Source: Symbiodinium sp. CCMP2592
Taxonomy: Eukaryota > Sar > Dinophyceae > Suessiales > Symbiodiniaceae
Assembly (NCBI GenBank): GCA_905221615.1
Contig: CAJNDT010000968.1
Coordinates: 124,001 to 188,000, forward strand
Length of the DNA: 64,000 nucleotides
Direction of reading: 5' to 3'
The notes below the pieces were generated by a model. It saw only the letters and a list, made by a program, of their open reading frames with translations. It searched no databases and had not been told where the DNA came from. The translations under genes were made by a program, and so were the position numbers. Below are positions 31,001 through 41,700 of the stretch, piece by piece (positions within the stretch are counted from its first letter, which is position 1; each line of letters opens with the position of its first letter).

Positions 31001-33866
31001 GGCCCTGAATTCTGAACCCAAAAACCCAAGAGCGGTACTGAGTGGCTTCGAGCGCAGGTTCGACTCTTCGATTTTCTTGGGGGTGTCATGCTATTCCCTT
31101 TCCAGTCTCTGATGTGTTTGTGCTTGTAGCGAAATATGCACCAAAACCCAATTCAAACCATCAAGGCCTCTTGTGCTACACGTGCGGAAGTACGGTTCTA
31201 TCGGGTTCGGGGTGCAGCGTTTTGAGTTTGAGTTTAGGGTTCTTCCGGTGTATCGCATTTAGAAAGGTCTCGGGTGTAGGTTTTTAGCTTCTGGTCTGGG
31301 GTTCGTAGCGCTCTCATGGTTTACAACGGCCGAGTTGCGTAATTCCTTGCGTACCTACATCCTGAACCCTGGACCCTGAACCCACACTGGCATAGCATAG
31401 GTGAGCAGATCCTACACCCTGAAATAGCTAGAATACTCTTCATACTTTTACTCCACCAACACAATCCCGGAATCCTTTCTTTTGCTTATAATAGTTAAGC
31501 TCGAAGTTTGTGGGCTCCACAGCCCATTACTTTTGCGTTCGAGTTCCGCAATGACTCAAACTTCAGGGTCCGACAATACCCAGAGACGAAGCTGCAGTTG
31601 CCAAAGATCCGAAAGACTCCGAGTGAGCACCAAGAACCCCCCAATTAAGGCATATGCCTTCAGCTATAGAGGGATCGTCAGTGTACTCCTAAAATTATAG
31701 GGTTTTGGAATTTCTGAGAACCCCGAATGGCCTACTTTGGGTTTCTCGTTTCTCGTTTCGACTTAGCTTTTTGAAGCCGAGCCCTGTTTGTCTCAGGCGA
31801 TCGGAGACACCGAGTGGGCCGAGCAGCGACATGCCTGAAGCTTCTACATTGGGGTTTAGGGTTTAGGGATTCTCTATGCTTTGACGGACGAGGTCTACTG
31901 CTTGTAGTTCTTGATAGCTGACGCAAAAGCTTCTTCTATCTTTTTGCCATATGAAATATGTCGCCGCTTTCCTGTTGATGTTGCATCCTGGCAGTTTCGG
32001 TCGTCGGGGCGCAGTGTTTTGGGTGCGAAGAGATCAAGGTCCGGAGGTGCGGTCTGTGGGGTCGAACGCCTTTATCCTTCCAACTTCAGGGAGGATTCTT
32101 GGTAAGGATCCGACGAGCCCGAAATACTGTTTGTTACCAACCCTGCCTGGAAACCCAACACGCCAAACCTGAGCCCTCACCGCTTAAACACTGTTTGTCA
32201 TTTTTGAGTGAGAGTTCGCGATAGATGTTGCTGAGACTCGGTGGCGATCCGTGGATGTTTCTGAGGTTCCTCGGACACATGATGCACTCGGTGCGCATCC
32301 GGGTGCTGCCACCCTACAAGCCTTCGCAGGCTGCGAGGGATAAATCGGCTTGAAGTTGCAGGATCTCCGGTTGTAGTTTTAGGGTATAGGTTCGGGGATT
32401 AGGGTCCGGGAGTCAGTTTTGCGGATTGAAACTGAGGTGTGAGATTTCTAGCATTGGTGGTGTCCTGCGTGTAGATCGACATAGAATTGCCCGCCTTTCA
32501 AAGAGACTCGATTCTGATTGTTAATTAAGGCCCCTATATTGAACCCGTATAGCTACCCTTAAACTCCGAAATCCTGAATCCTAAACCTGTACACTTACCC
32601 CTAACGGAACCCTTCTTTAACTTTTACATCCCCAACCGTGAGGAAACCGTCCATCAGACACCTTAACCTGGAAGCAAGGCTTGGGAGGATAGCCAAACGG
32701 ATTAGACAATGAGTAAGTTGGAGGATGCGGACTTGATGCTGAGACGGGTCTGCGGATATTGAACGCTTTGTTCCGACCTCAATTCCAGGAAGCCCGTCAC
32801 TAATGCTGTCATTGCGGGGAGGTTTGAAGCAAGTTGGGTTTCAGTCCGAAACCATGCTAATGCAGGAACCTGATTAATTGGGGTTCCTTATATGAATCCT
32901 ATTTTGGGGTTATAGGCCCAGGGTTTCTTAATCAGGTTCCTACATTATCCTACACAGGCGCTTTTAAAACTTACCACAGGCGGAGAAGCAAGATCCGCAG
33001 CTGTTCGCCAACAATGTCCGGGAGGCTCCGGGTTCTCTCCAGGGTTCTACCAGTAGGGGTTCATGTAGGGGCCTAAATAACTATTTTGCAGGTTCCTTCT
33101 TGGAATTATATAGTATACCCATAACACCCTATTCTGCTTATAAAGGCCCCTACATTATGCTTGTTTTGTTTTTGGGCCTGGCTGTACAGAAGCAGAAGAG
33201 AAAGCTTGAGCCTTCGAGCGCCCTGAACATTCCTGGGCTAAGAGTCTGGGATAGAAATCAGGGTTTCCGTTTCAGCTCTTCAGACAATAGCTCCCCAAAA
33301 TACGTATGCCCACATTGAACCCCAATGAAGTCTAGACACCAGGAGCCTGAAGGAAGCTTCGCAATCCTGAAGCTTTGCTAAGGCCTATCGCCAATATGTT
33401 GAAATTTCGTAACTTAGCACCCTGACACCTTAAATGCTTAACAACAGGGCGTCTATATACCAAGCACTCGCAAACTCCAAACTCCAAACCCTTAGCCCCA
33501 AAACCCCGCACCCCAACACCCACACCGTAACACCCACACCCTAACACCCAAACCCTGAACTCTCAAACGCCTGCTAGCCGAAAAAAAGCAGGAAGCCGAA
33601 ACCCCCGTGAACCCTGAACCCTAAGCTCTAAATCCAAAAAGAAAAACCCTGAGCCGTTTGTTTAAAATCTCCAAAAGCCTAGACCCTAACCTCGAAACCC
33701 TGAACCCCAAACCTTAAATCCGAAACCCCTAGCCTTTTCTCTCAAACCTCCAAAGGCAGGCTACATAAGCTCCACATAGTACTAAACCCTTAAGAGCCCT
33801 AAGCCCTTGCCTTCAAACCCCAAAAAGCAGGTGATGTCCAAGGCCCACGGAGAGCTTCGGTCGGAG
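24359..33866 (+). CDS. lysophospholipid acyltransferase (LPCAT/LPEAT-like), multi-exon, ends incomplete
   Basis: Eleven short exons give a collinear PlsC-family acyltransferase: 24359-24438, 24846-24923, 25879-25927, 26740-26793, 28104-28157, 28821-28852, 29343-29385, about 32031-32101, about 32225-32329, 32980-33024 and 33831-33866. Joined motifs are ILCNHT|CYLDG (catalytic HX4D), VPLIGAFAADLGVIE, VDRSDPKSR, LLLFPE|GTTSNG (substrate-binding FPEGT), FKKGAFVPG, ERLYPSNFREDSW, RIRVLPPYKPSQ and DPQLFANNVRE. The family transfers acyl chains from acyl-CoA to lysophospholipids at the ER membrane (Lands cycle). Order and spacing match plant LPEAT and animal LPCAT. Donors are GT and GC, possibly GA once. 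Junctions 4-5, 7-8 and 8-9 are not fully resolved. The N-terminus and any C-terminal domain are not defined. Confidence 0.82.
24846..24923 (+). CDS. acyltransferase exon 2 (HX4D aspartate)
   Basis: Follows CTCCCAG. Reads CYLDGMVLASVFHAPKIIAK then KGTLL, ending before GTCCCA. Supplies the Asp of HX4D. Confidence 0.82.
25305..25407. mobile_element. TIR element, family A, TA target duplication
   Basis: Clean copy: TGGGAGTTTCCGAAAATAGG at the left, exact inverse at the right, TA on both sides. Lies inside intron 2 of the acyltransferase. Confidence 0.85.
25482..25571. mobile_element. TIR element, family B, TA target duplication
   Basis: 90 bp, ends CCCAAAGGCCCCAAAGTAGT and near-perfect inverse, bordered by TA. 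Lies 74 bp after the family A element in the same intron. Confidence 0.85.
25879..25927 (+). CDS. acyltransferase exon 3
   Basis: Between CACCTAG and GTCCGG; one base plus 16 codons reading NVPLIGAFAADLGVIE. Matches the P-hxG stretch that follows the HX4D block in LPCAT/LPEAT proteins. Phase fits exons 2 and 4 exactly. Confidence 0.82.
26740..26793 (+). CDS. acyltransferase exon 4 (R-x-DP-x-SR motif)
   Basis: Follows CTGTGCAG. Reads VDRSDPKSRAAETSVRIR. The end is at CGT before GAGGGT (a GA donor) or a few bases later. Matches the family block before FPEGT. Confidence 0.8.
27990..28049 (+). repeat. CT microsatellite
   Basis: About 60 bases of TCTC with two interruptions, within acyltransferase intron 4. 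Confidence 0.9.
28104..28157 (+). CDS. acyltransferase exon 5 (LLLFPE)
   Basis: Between GCTAAG and a GC donor (GCCCAC); 18 codons reading DHVTSWKSGKQPLLLFPE. The FPEGT motif is cut after Glu. Confidence 0.83.
28821..28852 (+). CDS. acyltransferase exon 6 (GTTSNG)
   Basis: Only 32 bp: GTTSNGQHLL plus two bases, between CTGTCAG and GTCCGG. Completes FPEGT and joins exon 7 as HLLEFKKGAF. Confidence 0.82.
29343..29385 (+). CDS. acyltransferase exon 7 (FKKGAFVPG)
   Basis: Follows TGCGAG. Reads FKKGAFVPGVTVRP, the conserved F-x-GAF-PG-PVQP block. The end is proposed at a GC donor (GCTGCC). Confidence 0.82.
29386..32030. other. acyltransferase intron 7, 2.6 kb
   Basis: Holds a family F element (29531-29633), TTTAGGG- and CCCTAAA-type words and several open frames without motifs (for example 30583-31089 minus). 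Nothing else is supported. Confidence 0.45.
29531..29633. mobile_element. TIR element, family F
   Basis: Left end AGGGCCTTAATAATTACC, right end CCAACTGTCGAGGCGCCCCT; the centre carries AAGTATAGTACAG. Confidence 0.6.
32031..32101 (+). CDS. acyltransferase exon 8
   Basis: Reads GVERLYPSNFREDSW, corresponding to the RYP...F..SW block. It ends before a strong donor GTAAGG. The start may be after GCGAAG (32031) or CCGGAG (32047). Confidence 0.65.
32225..32329 (+). CDS. acyltransferase exon 9
   Basis: Reads LGGDPWMFLRFLGHMMHSVR then IRVLPPYKPSQ, matching the VE-LP-Y-PS block. Ends before a GC donor (GCTGCG). The left boundary is uncertain. Confidence 0.72.
32861..32943. mobile_element. TIR element, family I
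   Basis: TGCAGGAACCTGATTAA at the left and TTAATCAGGTTCCTACA at the right, 80-bp hairpin within intron 9. Confidence 0.65.
32980..33024 (+). CDS. acyltransferase exon 10 (DP-LFANNVR)
   Basis: Between TTACCACAG and a GC donor (GCTCCG); AEKQDPQLFANNVRE, a near-exact match to the family's E-DP-LYA-NVR block. Confidence 0.83.
33065..33154. mobile_element. TIR element, family F
   Basis: TAGGGGCCTAAATAACTA at the left and TTATAAAGGCCCCTA at the right, 41 bp after exon 10. Confidence 0.65.
33831..33866 (+). CDS. acyltransferase exon 11
   Basis: Between AAAGCAG and a GC donor (GCTTCG); 12 codons, VMSKAHGELRSE, in phase with exon 10 and resembling the VMA-AL-G continuation of NVR in LPCATs. Confidence 0.7.
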
Positions 33867-34737
33867 GCTTCGCCCCCACCTGATGGATGTCTAAGGCTTT
33901 ATCGGGTTTTCCTTGGGTTGATAATGGTTTTTTTTCGGGTTTTATAGGGTATAGTTTTACATAATAGGGTTATGCAGATTGTTTATGGGATTTAATTTTG
34001 AAATAGGGACTTTGTAGATGGCACAGGGTATGAATGGCAAGATGCATCTTCTTTTGGGCCAGTGTTCAGGCTGCATGGGGTTTGAGTGTAGGGTCAGTGA
34101 CAGCTTGCCTATTTTGGGGTCTTGGGAGATGCCGATGGTCATGCCTTTTTCGTTGTACTGTTGTTGGCACGAGGGAGTGTCGGCAGCAGTTTAGAGGCCA
34201 AGCCTCCAACATCAAAAACCTGGTGCTGCTGGGAAAGACAGGATTACGATTAGCATGAACATGACGACTCCTTCTGGGAAGAGTTTGCAAACCTCACTGC
34301 CCTTGCCACCTGAAGCCTTTCGCACGGCAAGCAAGCTCCATTTCGCAGCGCATCCTTGCATCAAGGTCATTTCATCTACCTTGCCAAAACTTATCCTAAA
34401 CTGCGTGGCCCACAGAAATCTTGATGCAAAACTACCAAGAACCGAAGGAAAGAGTACACACTTGATACAGCCCTGCCAAACTGATGATTTCATGATGCCG
34501 GACAAAATTGATGAACAGAGCGGTGACAAGTTTTCTTGCAAGATACAAAGAACACTACTCCGCACGTAAAGGCTTTAAGCCCCGCGCTCTAATCCACAAA
34601 CCCTGAACCCTACACTCCGTGCTAAACCACTCCTTATCTTTTGAATCCCAAACCCTGTGCCCTAAACCCACCTCACAACACCCCTGACCCTAAACCCTGT
34701 AAGACCTAAACCCTACAACCCACCTTACAAGACCCAG

Positions 34738-34794
34738 CGGCCCTCCACCCAGGTGGCCGAGAACCGGGCAGAATCGGAGCGCCGGTCCCTCCAG
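34738..34794 (+). CDS. candidate exon after the acyltransferase core
   Basis: Between GACCCAG and donor GTTGGA; 19 codons, RPSTQVAENRAESERRSLQ. CCCTAAA words run right up to it and TTTAGGG words follow at once. Phase allows joining to exon 11. Confidence 0.5.
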
Positions 34795-35393
34795 GTTGGA
34801 GTTTAAGGGTTTAGGGTTTAGGCTATGGGTTTCGGGCTTTGGGGGTTTCGGGGCTTTGGGCTTGAGAGTTTAAGGTTCCAGGGGGCGTACGTCCTAGACT
34901 CTGTGGCTTTCATTGGGATTCTTATAGGCTTTCATGGGTTACGGTTACATTGCGGTTACAGGGTTACGGGCGCGTGCCGGTTGACGAAGGTTTTGGCTCT
35001 CCAGTCATTGCGGATGGCTGTGGGCTTTGAGTGGGTTTCTAAAGGTTGTTGTGTCGGGCTTCATGGTTGAGGGGTTCTGCGAGCTTGAGAATCCACCAGG
35101 CTTCAGTGAGGAATTGGGTTCGGGTTTCAGGGGCTTAGTTTCGGATCTATAGTGACAGTTTTCGAGTTTATTGTCTACCAGGGTCTCGGGGCGTATCTGG
35201 CAAAGTACCTAGCTTCTGAGGCCTGGGGAGCAGGGCGTCTTTTTTCATTCAATGGCGCCACTGCGCTCACTTGGGTAGTGGCCCCCACTCAGCAATAGTT
35301 AGTTGAATAGTATTCATAATATAGATATAGTAGGACCTTAAATAATAGCCCTATCAGCTATCATGGACTCTTACTGTATGGGGCCGTACCTAA

Positions 35394-35437
35394 GAAACCC
35401 TAAACCCTAAAAGCTAAACCCTAAACCCTAAACCCAA
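35394..35437 (+). repeat. telomere-like CCCTAAA array
   Basis: About six CCCTAAA-type units directly upstream of the candidate exon at 35453. Confidence 0.75.
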
Positions 35438-35452
35438 AGCAATCACTATCAG

Positions 35453-35518
35453 ACACCACCAGCCTTCGCCTCATCGCCACCCGGCCTTGGCCTCGAATCA
35501 ACTTTACTGAAGTGCACA
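35453..35518 (+). CDS. candidate exon
   Basis: Between ACTATCAG and donor GTAAGC; 22 codons, TPPAFASSPPGLGLESTLLK then CT. Phase 0 at both ends. Not recognised. Confidence 0.45.
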
Positions 35519-35730
35519 GTAAGCCCTGAAGCCTCAAACCCTAAACTCCAAACCCCAAGCCCGATCAAAGCCACAATTGTAAGGATCGCAAGAGCAATAC
35601 TAGTAGTTTATAGTAACATTGTAATGGCCATCATGGTAATATATAACAGTAATACTAGTAATGATCGCAACGTCATAATGGTAAAAACATAATATTCCTG
35701 CAAAGTTCACTCAAACCTTCTTGCAGCCAG

Positions 35731-35791
35731 GCATACGCCCATCGAGGCGTCGCGGCCCCGGCCGGAGTAGTCTTTCTGAGGAAGCTTGCAG
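35731..35791 (+). CDS. candidate exon
   Basis: Follows TGCAGCCAG. Reads AYAHRGVAAPAGVVFLRKLA, hydrophobic. The end is not defined; a different acceptor 4 bp upstream would change the frame. Confidence 0.35.
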
Positions 35792-36427
35792 CCTGGACTC
35801 TAAAACCCAGGTCCGCCAGCAGTACCCTTGTTGCACTTTTTCCATTTGGGGCTTCCTGATATTGTGTTGAACGTTGGGAGTGTGCGCTGCTGGTTGAAGA
35901 ATAGGAAGATGAAGCCGACCAACACAAGGGCCACCTCTTCATACCAAGGAACCTGGGAATGCTTGCCCTAAACGCCAAGTCCTGCTAGCCTCAAACTCTA
36001 TACCTCAGAGCCCTAGACTCAAAAAGCCCGAAGCTCAAGTATCCTAAGCCCGAGGACTTGAACTTTAATTCAGCCGAATATGAGTTTGCTCCTGGCCTAT
36101 GTCGGCTTCAGCTTGCTTCGTATCGGGACCTCTGGCTTTGGGCTTGGTAGAACCGTAATTGCCAGGATCCCGCATGACACCGGCATGAAGCCATAGACCA
36201 TCAATCCAAAGCCCTCCTGGACTGTACCTGGCAGTTGTTTGTTGAGACCTGTCCCAAGGCTAGCCATCTTTATTCGGGAAGGTTTATTTTCAGGGTCCCT
36301 CATGGATCTCTTCTGTAAGTGGACAATTACAACAACCCCGAGCTGAACACACTAAAGCCGCATACAACCTTTGATACGTCCCGAGAAAAGCACCAATATC
36401 ACCTATACGGAATCTTCTTTGGAACAG

Positions 36428-36475
36428 ATCTGGACCTTGAGTTTCAAGCCGCCTTTCGCCCTGTACGAATGCTTG
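36428..36475 (+). CDS. candidate exon with strong donor
   Basis: Between GGAACAG and GTAAGTAAGG, the best donor in the window; 16 codons, IWTLSFKPPFALYECL. Confidence 0.45.
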
Positions 36476-36568
36476 GTAAGTAAGGTCGAGGCTGTTGAGG
36501 CCTGCCGGAGTGTGGGTCGGGAGGGTACCCAGAGAGCCCACTACCCGAAAAGTCAGGGATATTCCGTA

Positions 36569-36657
36569 CCTGTAGCCGAAAAGACCTACCGTTTAAGGAA
36601 CTATATATAGAAACCATATTAAGGAATCCGAAAAAGGTAGGTCTTTTCGGCTACAGG
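36569..36657. mobile_element. TIR element, family G, TA target duplication
   Basis: Perfect 22-bp inverted ends (CCTGTAGCCGAAAAGACCTA...), bordered by TA, AT-rich core with TATATATAG. Diverged relatives lie near 40910-40985 and 55205-55275. Confidence 0.8.
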
Positions 36658-37170
36658 TAAAATGAGTGGCTTAATGTTCTGATTCGAATTTTACTCCTCA
36701 AGTAAAAGTATTAGGAGCTCCGGCTAGCGGTTCTCGGTGCAGGGTTTAGGCGGCCTCAGCAAAGCAAGGGTTGCGGGTATCTGGTTGAGGATTGCAAGGG
36801 TCTCGCAACTAAGTTGATGGGAAGTTATGGCTTTCCTAGTAGTAGAGTAGGTAACCTTTAACCTTCTTTGCATAGTATAGTCCCTATATAATCCCTGCAT
36901 CACAAAGCAGGTTAAGCTCTAGTTCCGCATGATACCTGACAAGTAGGCTTTGCCTTGCCAGAGTCCAAGAACCCGAGTGGCACATCGAGAGCCCTCAAGC
37001 CTATCGAGCGAAAACTGAACAGAAGCCTCAACGCAACCTAGGGGCATTTGGGGGCTCTGGTGAAGAGACTTGGATTTTGTAGGGTTGATGAGCTTCTGGC
37101 CCGGCTTTTGCCTGGTTTACGATCGAGGCCTTGGTAAGTGGAATGGCTTTTGGACCAACTCTTGATGGCT

Positions 37171-37340
37171 AGACGGATGGGTGGATACACAGATAGATAG
37201 ATAGACAGATAGATAGGCAAATATGTAGATAGGCAGATAGGTAGATAGGTAGATAGGTGGATAGGTGGATAGGTGGAGAGGCAGATAGGCAGATTTGTAG
37301 ATGGGTAGATAGATAGAGACATACATATGTATATATGCGT
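37171..37340 (+). repeat. GATA/GGTA tetranucleotide microsatellite
   Basis: About 130 bases of imperfect AGATAGAT and AGGTAGAT units, ending in TATATGTATACATACG-like DNA. Confidence 0.9.
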
Positions 37341-37404
37341 ATACATACGCATACACACCCATCTGTACATGTTATGTGGAGGAGATATCACTACACTAAT
37401 TGAT

Positions 37405-37540
37405 ACCCTACAGTGGAACCCTGGACCGGAAGGAGGATACAGGAGCGCGTGCGTGTTTGCTTTTCAGTCCTGCGCCGGTCGTCTGACCAGAAAGGCCAGT
37501 CTAGAATGCTTCGAAAGTTTCCAAGCCGTGAGGGCCTGAG
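37405..37540 (+). CDS. candidate exon island, frame uncertain
   Basis: Follows CCCTACAG. One frame includes CAGRLTRKASLECFESFQAV; another basic frame is also open. Not recognised. Confidence 0.25.
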
Positions 37541-37769
37541 CCCTGAAACCAGTGACCACAACCCTCCAAACAGGTCCAATCCCAAACCTGAAAGAAACAG
37601 CCTTCACATCGACCCAAGTCGCTCAGCCGTAAGCCCTGGAAGCGTGAGCCCTTAACCCCTAAACCCCAAATCTTAAGTAAGCTCTATCAAGCACTTTCAT
37701 AGTATTCCCGACACTTCCCTCCATATCCCGCAAAGCGATAAGAGTTCCCTGCAAACCCTTGCAAAACGC

Positions 37770-37905
37770 TTCTCAAACCTGTGGAACCTCTACTTGCTTA
37801 CCGGGCGCCAGGACGTGTTGCGCTACACAGTTGGCGCCCGGGCCTCTGACTCTTTTGTTTCACATCCAGACCGGCAGTGTGCCCGCGTCAAGCACTCTAG
37901 TGGGC
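37770..37905 (+). CDS. candidate exon island(s), frame uncertain
   Basis: Non-repetitive GC-rich DNA between CCCTAAA words and the TTTAGGG block at 37910. One frame reads WNLYLLTGRQDVLRYTVGAR. Internal CAG sites allow several exon models. Confidence 0.3.
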
Positions 37906-37909
37906 AACT

Positions 37910-38005
37910 TAGGGTTCAGGGGTTTGGGGTTTAGGTGTTTAGGGGTTTAGGGTTTAGGGGTTCGGGTTTAGGGCTTTGGGGTGTAGGGTTTAGTGCTTTA
38001 GGGTC
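37910..38005 (+). repeat. telomere-like TTTAGGG block
   Basis: Dense GGGTTTAGG-type words directly after the island at 37770-37905. Confidence 0.75.
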
Positions 38006-38703
38006 TGGGGGTTCAGGCTTCAGGGCAGAGGATCCAGCTGCAAGTTTCCACCATGGGAGCTGGAGTTGAGAGGTTGCAGGGTCTCCACCTTGGGGCTGCG
38101 CGTGTTGTTCAAGAATGTGGGATTGCAATGAGCATTGCAGACATGTTCAAACATCCCAGTAACTAGTATTAGGAATCGCACCCCATTCTATCCCCTTCAT
38201 ACATATGCTACCACCACAAATTTCACGGCCCATAAGCTCTGCACCCTTTTCCCTCGCTATCGATGATTCAGGGTCGGTGGCAAGCAAAGCGGTCTTGGGC
38301 GTTTTCGTTGTCATCCTGCTGAATGTCTTAGTCACAGACCTCATGCTGAGCATCCACACGTCTTTCATCGAACCGTAAACAACTCTTTATACAATCCTAT
38401 ACTACCCTATAGAACCCGATGCAGCCTAATTAAATAGGCCCTTAAATCCAACTTCCAATGCCAGCTGCACCATGGTAGATCGGCAACCTTGGTCGTGCCA
38501 TGCACCCTAAACGCGAAAACCCTAAACCCTAAACACGAAACCCTGACTCCCCAAATGCCAACCCCAAACCCTTAACCCCGAGCCCTCGATCTGCAAAGAT
38601 CAACCCTGAACCCTAAACCTGACTTCCTAAAACCCGCAGCCCGCAATCCTAAGACCCAAAAGCCTGCAGCCGCAACTCCAAAACCCCCCCAACAGTACTG
38701 CAG

Positions 38704-38740
38704 GGGGGATTTCTCGGGCGGGAGCGATCGTCGACAGCCG
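38704..38740 (+). CDS. unknown gene, candidate exon 1
   Basis: Between ACTGCAG and donor GTTCAG; GDFSGGSDRRQP after one base. The frame was chosen because it ends in phase 0 for exon 2. Confidence 0.35.
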
Positions 38741-41700
38741 GTTCAGGCCAGTCTCGTTCGGAATTTCTTTTTAAGCTTGGTTCCCAGCGTTTAGAGTTCA
38801 GGGTCTGAGGTTCAGGGTTTACCTGATATAGTTCGCACTTACTCCCCAACATAGTTGTAGTACGTGAACCACAACCACAAGTGTGATTATGTAGGGGTCT
38901 GGTTTAGAGGTTTGGGGTTTCTGATTCCCCAATATGACCGGCTTAGTGCTTCAAAACAAGTTTTTTGAATTTTGGCTGTAAGGTAGTCTTATTCTGAAAG
39001 TTTGATTTTTTTGCCCCATGGGTATTTGGGAAGTAAGCTGTAGCATTAAAAACTCCACAACCATAAGTCTGATTGTGCAGTGTTGGGGCTTTGGGCTGGA
39101 GGGGTTGGGAGGGTTCCCAGCAGTACGGAGGATGAACGTGCAGTTTAAGGTTTGTGTGTTTTGCTGGGCCCAGTGTTGTAACCCTAAACCCTAAACCCTA
39201 CCTTTGTCATCTGCCCGTGATTCAGAGAGCGAAAACTGATGAGATTTCTGAGATACCTGGGTGTTTGGGCTTGGGCTTAGACGATCGACGGTCGAGCGTC
39301 TGAAGGGTTGAGAGTTTCCTTGGACGAGCGTTTGTTCTTGCGGGTAGGGTGCCCCCAAATATATGCGCGTGTCTGCATATTCGGCATTACCATTCCTTCG
39401 ATCTTTCAACCCACGGTTTTTGTATAACGACCCACGAAATCCTGTTCTAATCAGTGATGCCCCTGTATGATCTTACCCAGCTGTTTGTGGCTTTCAATCG
39501 TATTCGCCTGTGCTCGTTTTGAGCTCGTCCGAATGGTCTAGGGCACCCTGAAGCCTCAGCCCGACAACGCACTCAAACCCCCAAAAGCCTCATCATCCGA
39601 ATCCGAAGGCCCCGGAGCCCCGGACCTTTGCTGCCGTAAGGGCCTCCAGGCAACCCTGACCCCTTAACGTTCGAAGACGCGTGGTGAAGGCAGCAGCGAG
39701 CGCCAGGAGTTCCAGAGGCGACTGACACAGAACTCAGTTTCAGAAGTTGGTGAAGGGCTTGCGCTTTCTTTGACTTAGGAAGTACGTTTAGCCAACTTAC
39801 ATGCTGATCATCCGGAGGGATTGCAGTCATGATTATGAAATTGGTGCTTGTTCTTGTTGCGTGGATTCCCGGGTTGGCGTCTAAACCCTTGAGCCCCAAC
39901 CCCTAAACCCAAACCCTCAGCAACAATCTGGCTCTTAGCGGCTGATGAACTCTCCAGGCTCTTCAGCCCCGCACGGCAACACGCAGACGCCGCATCATCC
40001 AGCAAGGCAAAAAAACCACAGACAGCTCTGACCCTAAAACCTTGACCCCAAACGGGTTAAGAACGCTAAAAAACCTTAAACACCCTTGAAACGCTTAAGG
40101 CCATAAACTCCTCAATTCTAAATCGTGCAGCCCTTCAGCCGAAACACCTGCGAACCTCAAACCCTAAACCCTAAACCCTAAAACCACCAGGCCAGCCCGG
40201 ATGTCAACCACCGCAAGTGGTTTCGGCCCCTGTTACGGTTTAGGGCAGGTTTAGGGTTTAGGGATGAGGGTTCAAGTGTTAGGGTTTACGGTTTTTGTTT
40301 TGGGTTTGAGGACCTAGTTTTGGGGTTTGGGGGTTTCATAACTACGGTTTAGAGTTTGAGCTTGGAGCTCCATGAGTTGTTAGGGTTGAGCCGGGTTTTG
40401 CAATTTCACGAGTTTTTTTTGTGGGGGGGTGGGGGGTGGAGAGATGAGCATGGGGATTCAGGGTTTGTTTGGGTAAGGTTCGGTTTAGGATTAGATGTAG
40501 GGTTTCGTTTAGGGTTGAGACAGGGTTTAGTTTGGGTGCGTGAATGGTTTTGGTAATGCTTGAGCCACGAGTCTTTCTCGAAGTGCCTCCTTTGCACCGC
40601 CTTCCAGATCTGATGCTTGACCGTGTTGTTTTAGGTTTGGGGATAAGGCTTCAGGCTTCAGGGTTTATGGATTTGTGCTGGGTTCAGCTTGAATATCGCT
40701 AAGCGGCTAAGCCGTAAACGAGAAGGCCTGCAACGCAGTCAAGGCCTACGAGTCTTAATAGCTGGCAGTAGTTTCAACTTATATCCCTATAGTTTAGGGC
40801 GATAAGGCGCCCACACTTCCGGCGTCTCCGGCAATTGAATCCTGAACCGTACGGCCCCAAGCCTAAACACCGACTCCGAACTCCGGCTCCCTAAACGTAA
40901 CCCTGAATCATATACCTTTTTCGAGTTCCTTATTATGATTTCCTCATAGAAGTCCTGAAAAAGGTAGGCCCTTCAGGGTTAAGGTAAACCCTACACCCGA
41001 AATCCGCATAGTTGCTATGTTGTTCTACCGGAACATACCCCAAAGTAATGTGCGCTTTTGTCTCTCTCAGGTTATGCCGGGCGTGCCGGAGACCCGGAGG
41101 GTTTGGGTTTCTCAGGTTCTTGGAAAGCGCTAAAGGTTTAGGGCCGAGGGTTTAGAGTGTCTAGAGTCTAGAGTCTGCAGTGCTTAAACTTTGGGTTCAG
41201 GTTTAAGGTGGAGGCTTTGCAAGTTCATTTCATCCTTCATCCTGCATACTGATCGCGATAACTTGTCATGCTAACCCTGATGCGGGCAGTCCAAAGAGAG
41301 GTCAAGTAGCCCCGTCCTCCGGCGAGCCGGTATATGGGGCTCGGTTTGGGGTTTAGGGTTTATCCTAAAAGGGTCTTCGGATTTAGCGTTTGTGGGGTTT
41401 AGGGTTTAGGGCTTGGTCCGCAGAAATTTGTGAGCCCAGAAGCCTTCGACACATCTGCCCCAAGCTCATAACACACTTCCTTTAGCCACGAGTTTCTAAA
41501 TCCTAACCAAAAAACACCGACACCATAAACCTTACATCCCGAAATCCTGAAGTCAATAAATCCAATACCCTAGAAATGCTCAGGCCTCGATCCGCACGTG
41601 CCCCAACGCCCGTAAACCTTCAAACCCGAAGACCCCAACTTCAAAGTTCCATGTCTTGGTCTTATAAACCCAAATCCTAGAACACTTAACCTCAGCTGGG

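Noticed and set aside
31040-31080. tRNA-like GGTTCGACTC
   Set aside because: Flanking bases do not form a T-stem, and no acceptor or anticodon arm fits around it.
30583-31089. 168-codon minus-strand frame in acyltransferase intron 7
   Set aside because: Runs through telomere-like words, has no motif and opposes the uniform plus-strand gene order.
37038-37391. Minus-strand frames with SIYLSVYPPI-type repeats
   Set aside because: Translation of the GATA-type microsatellite in three frames.
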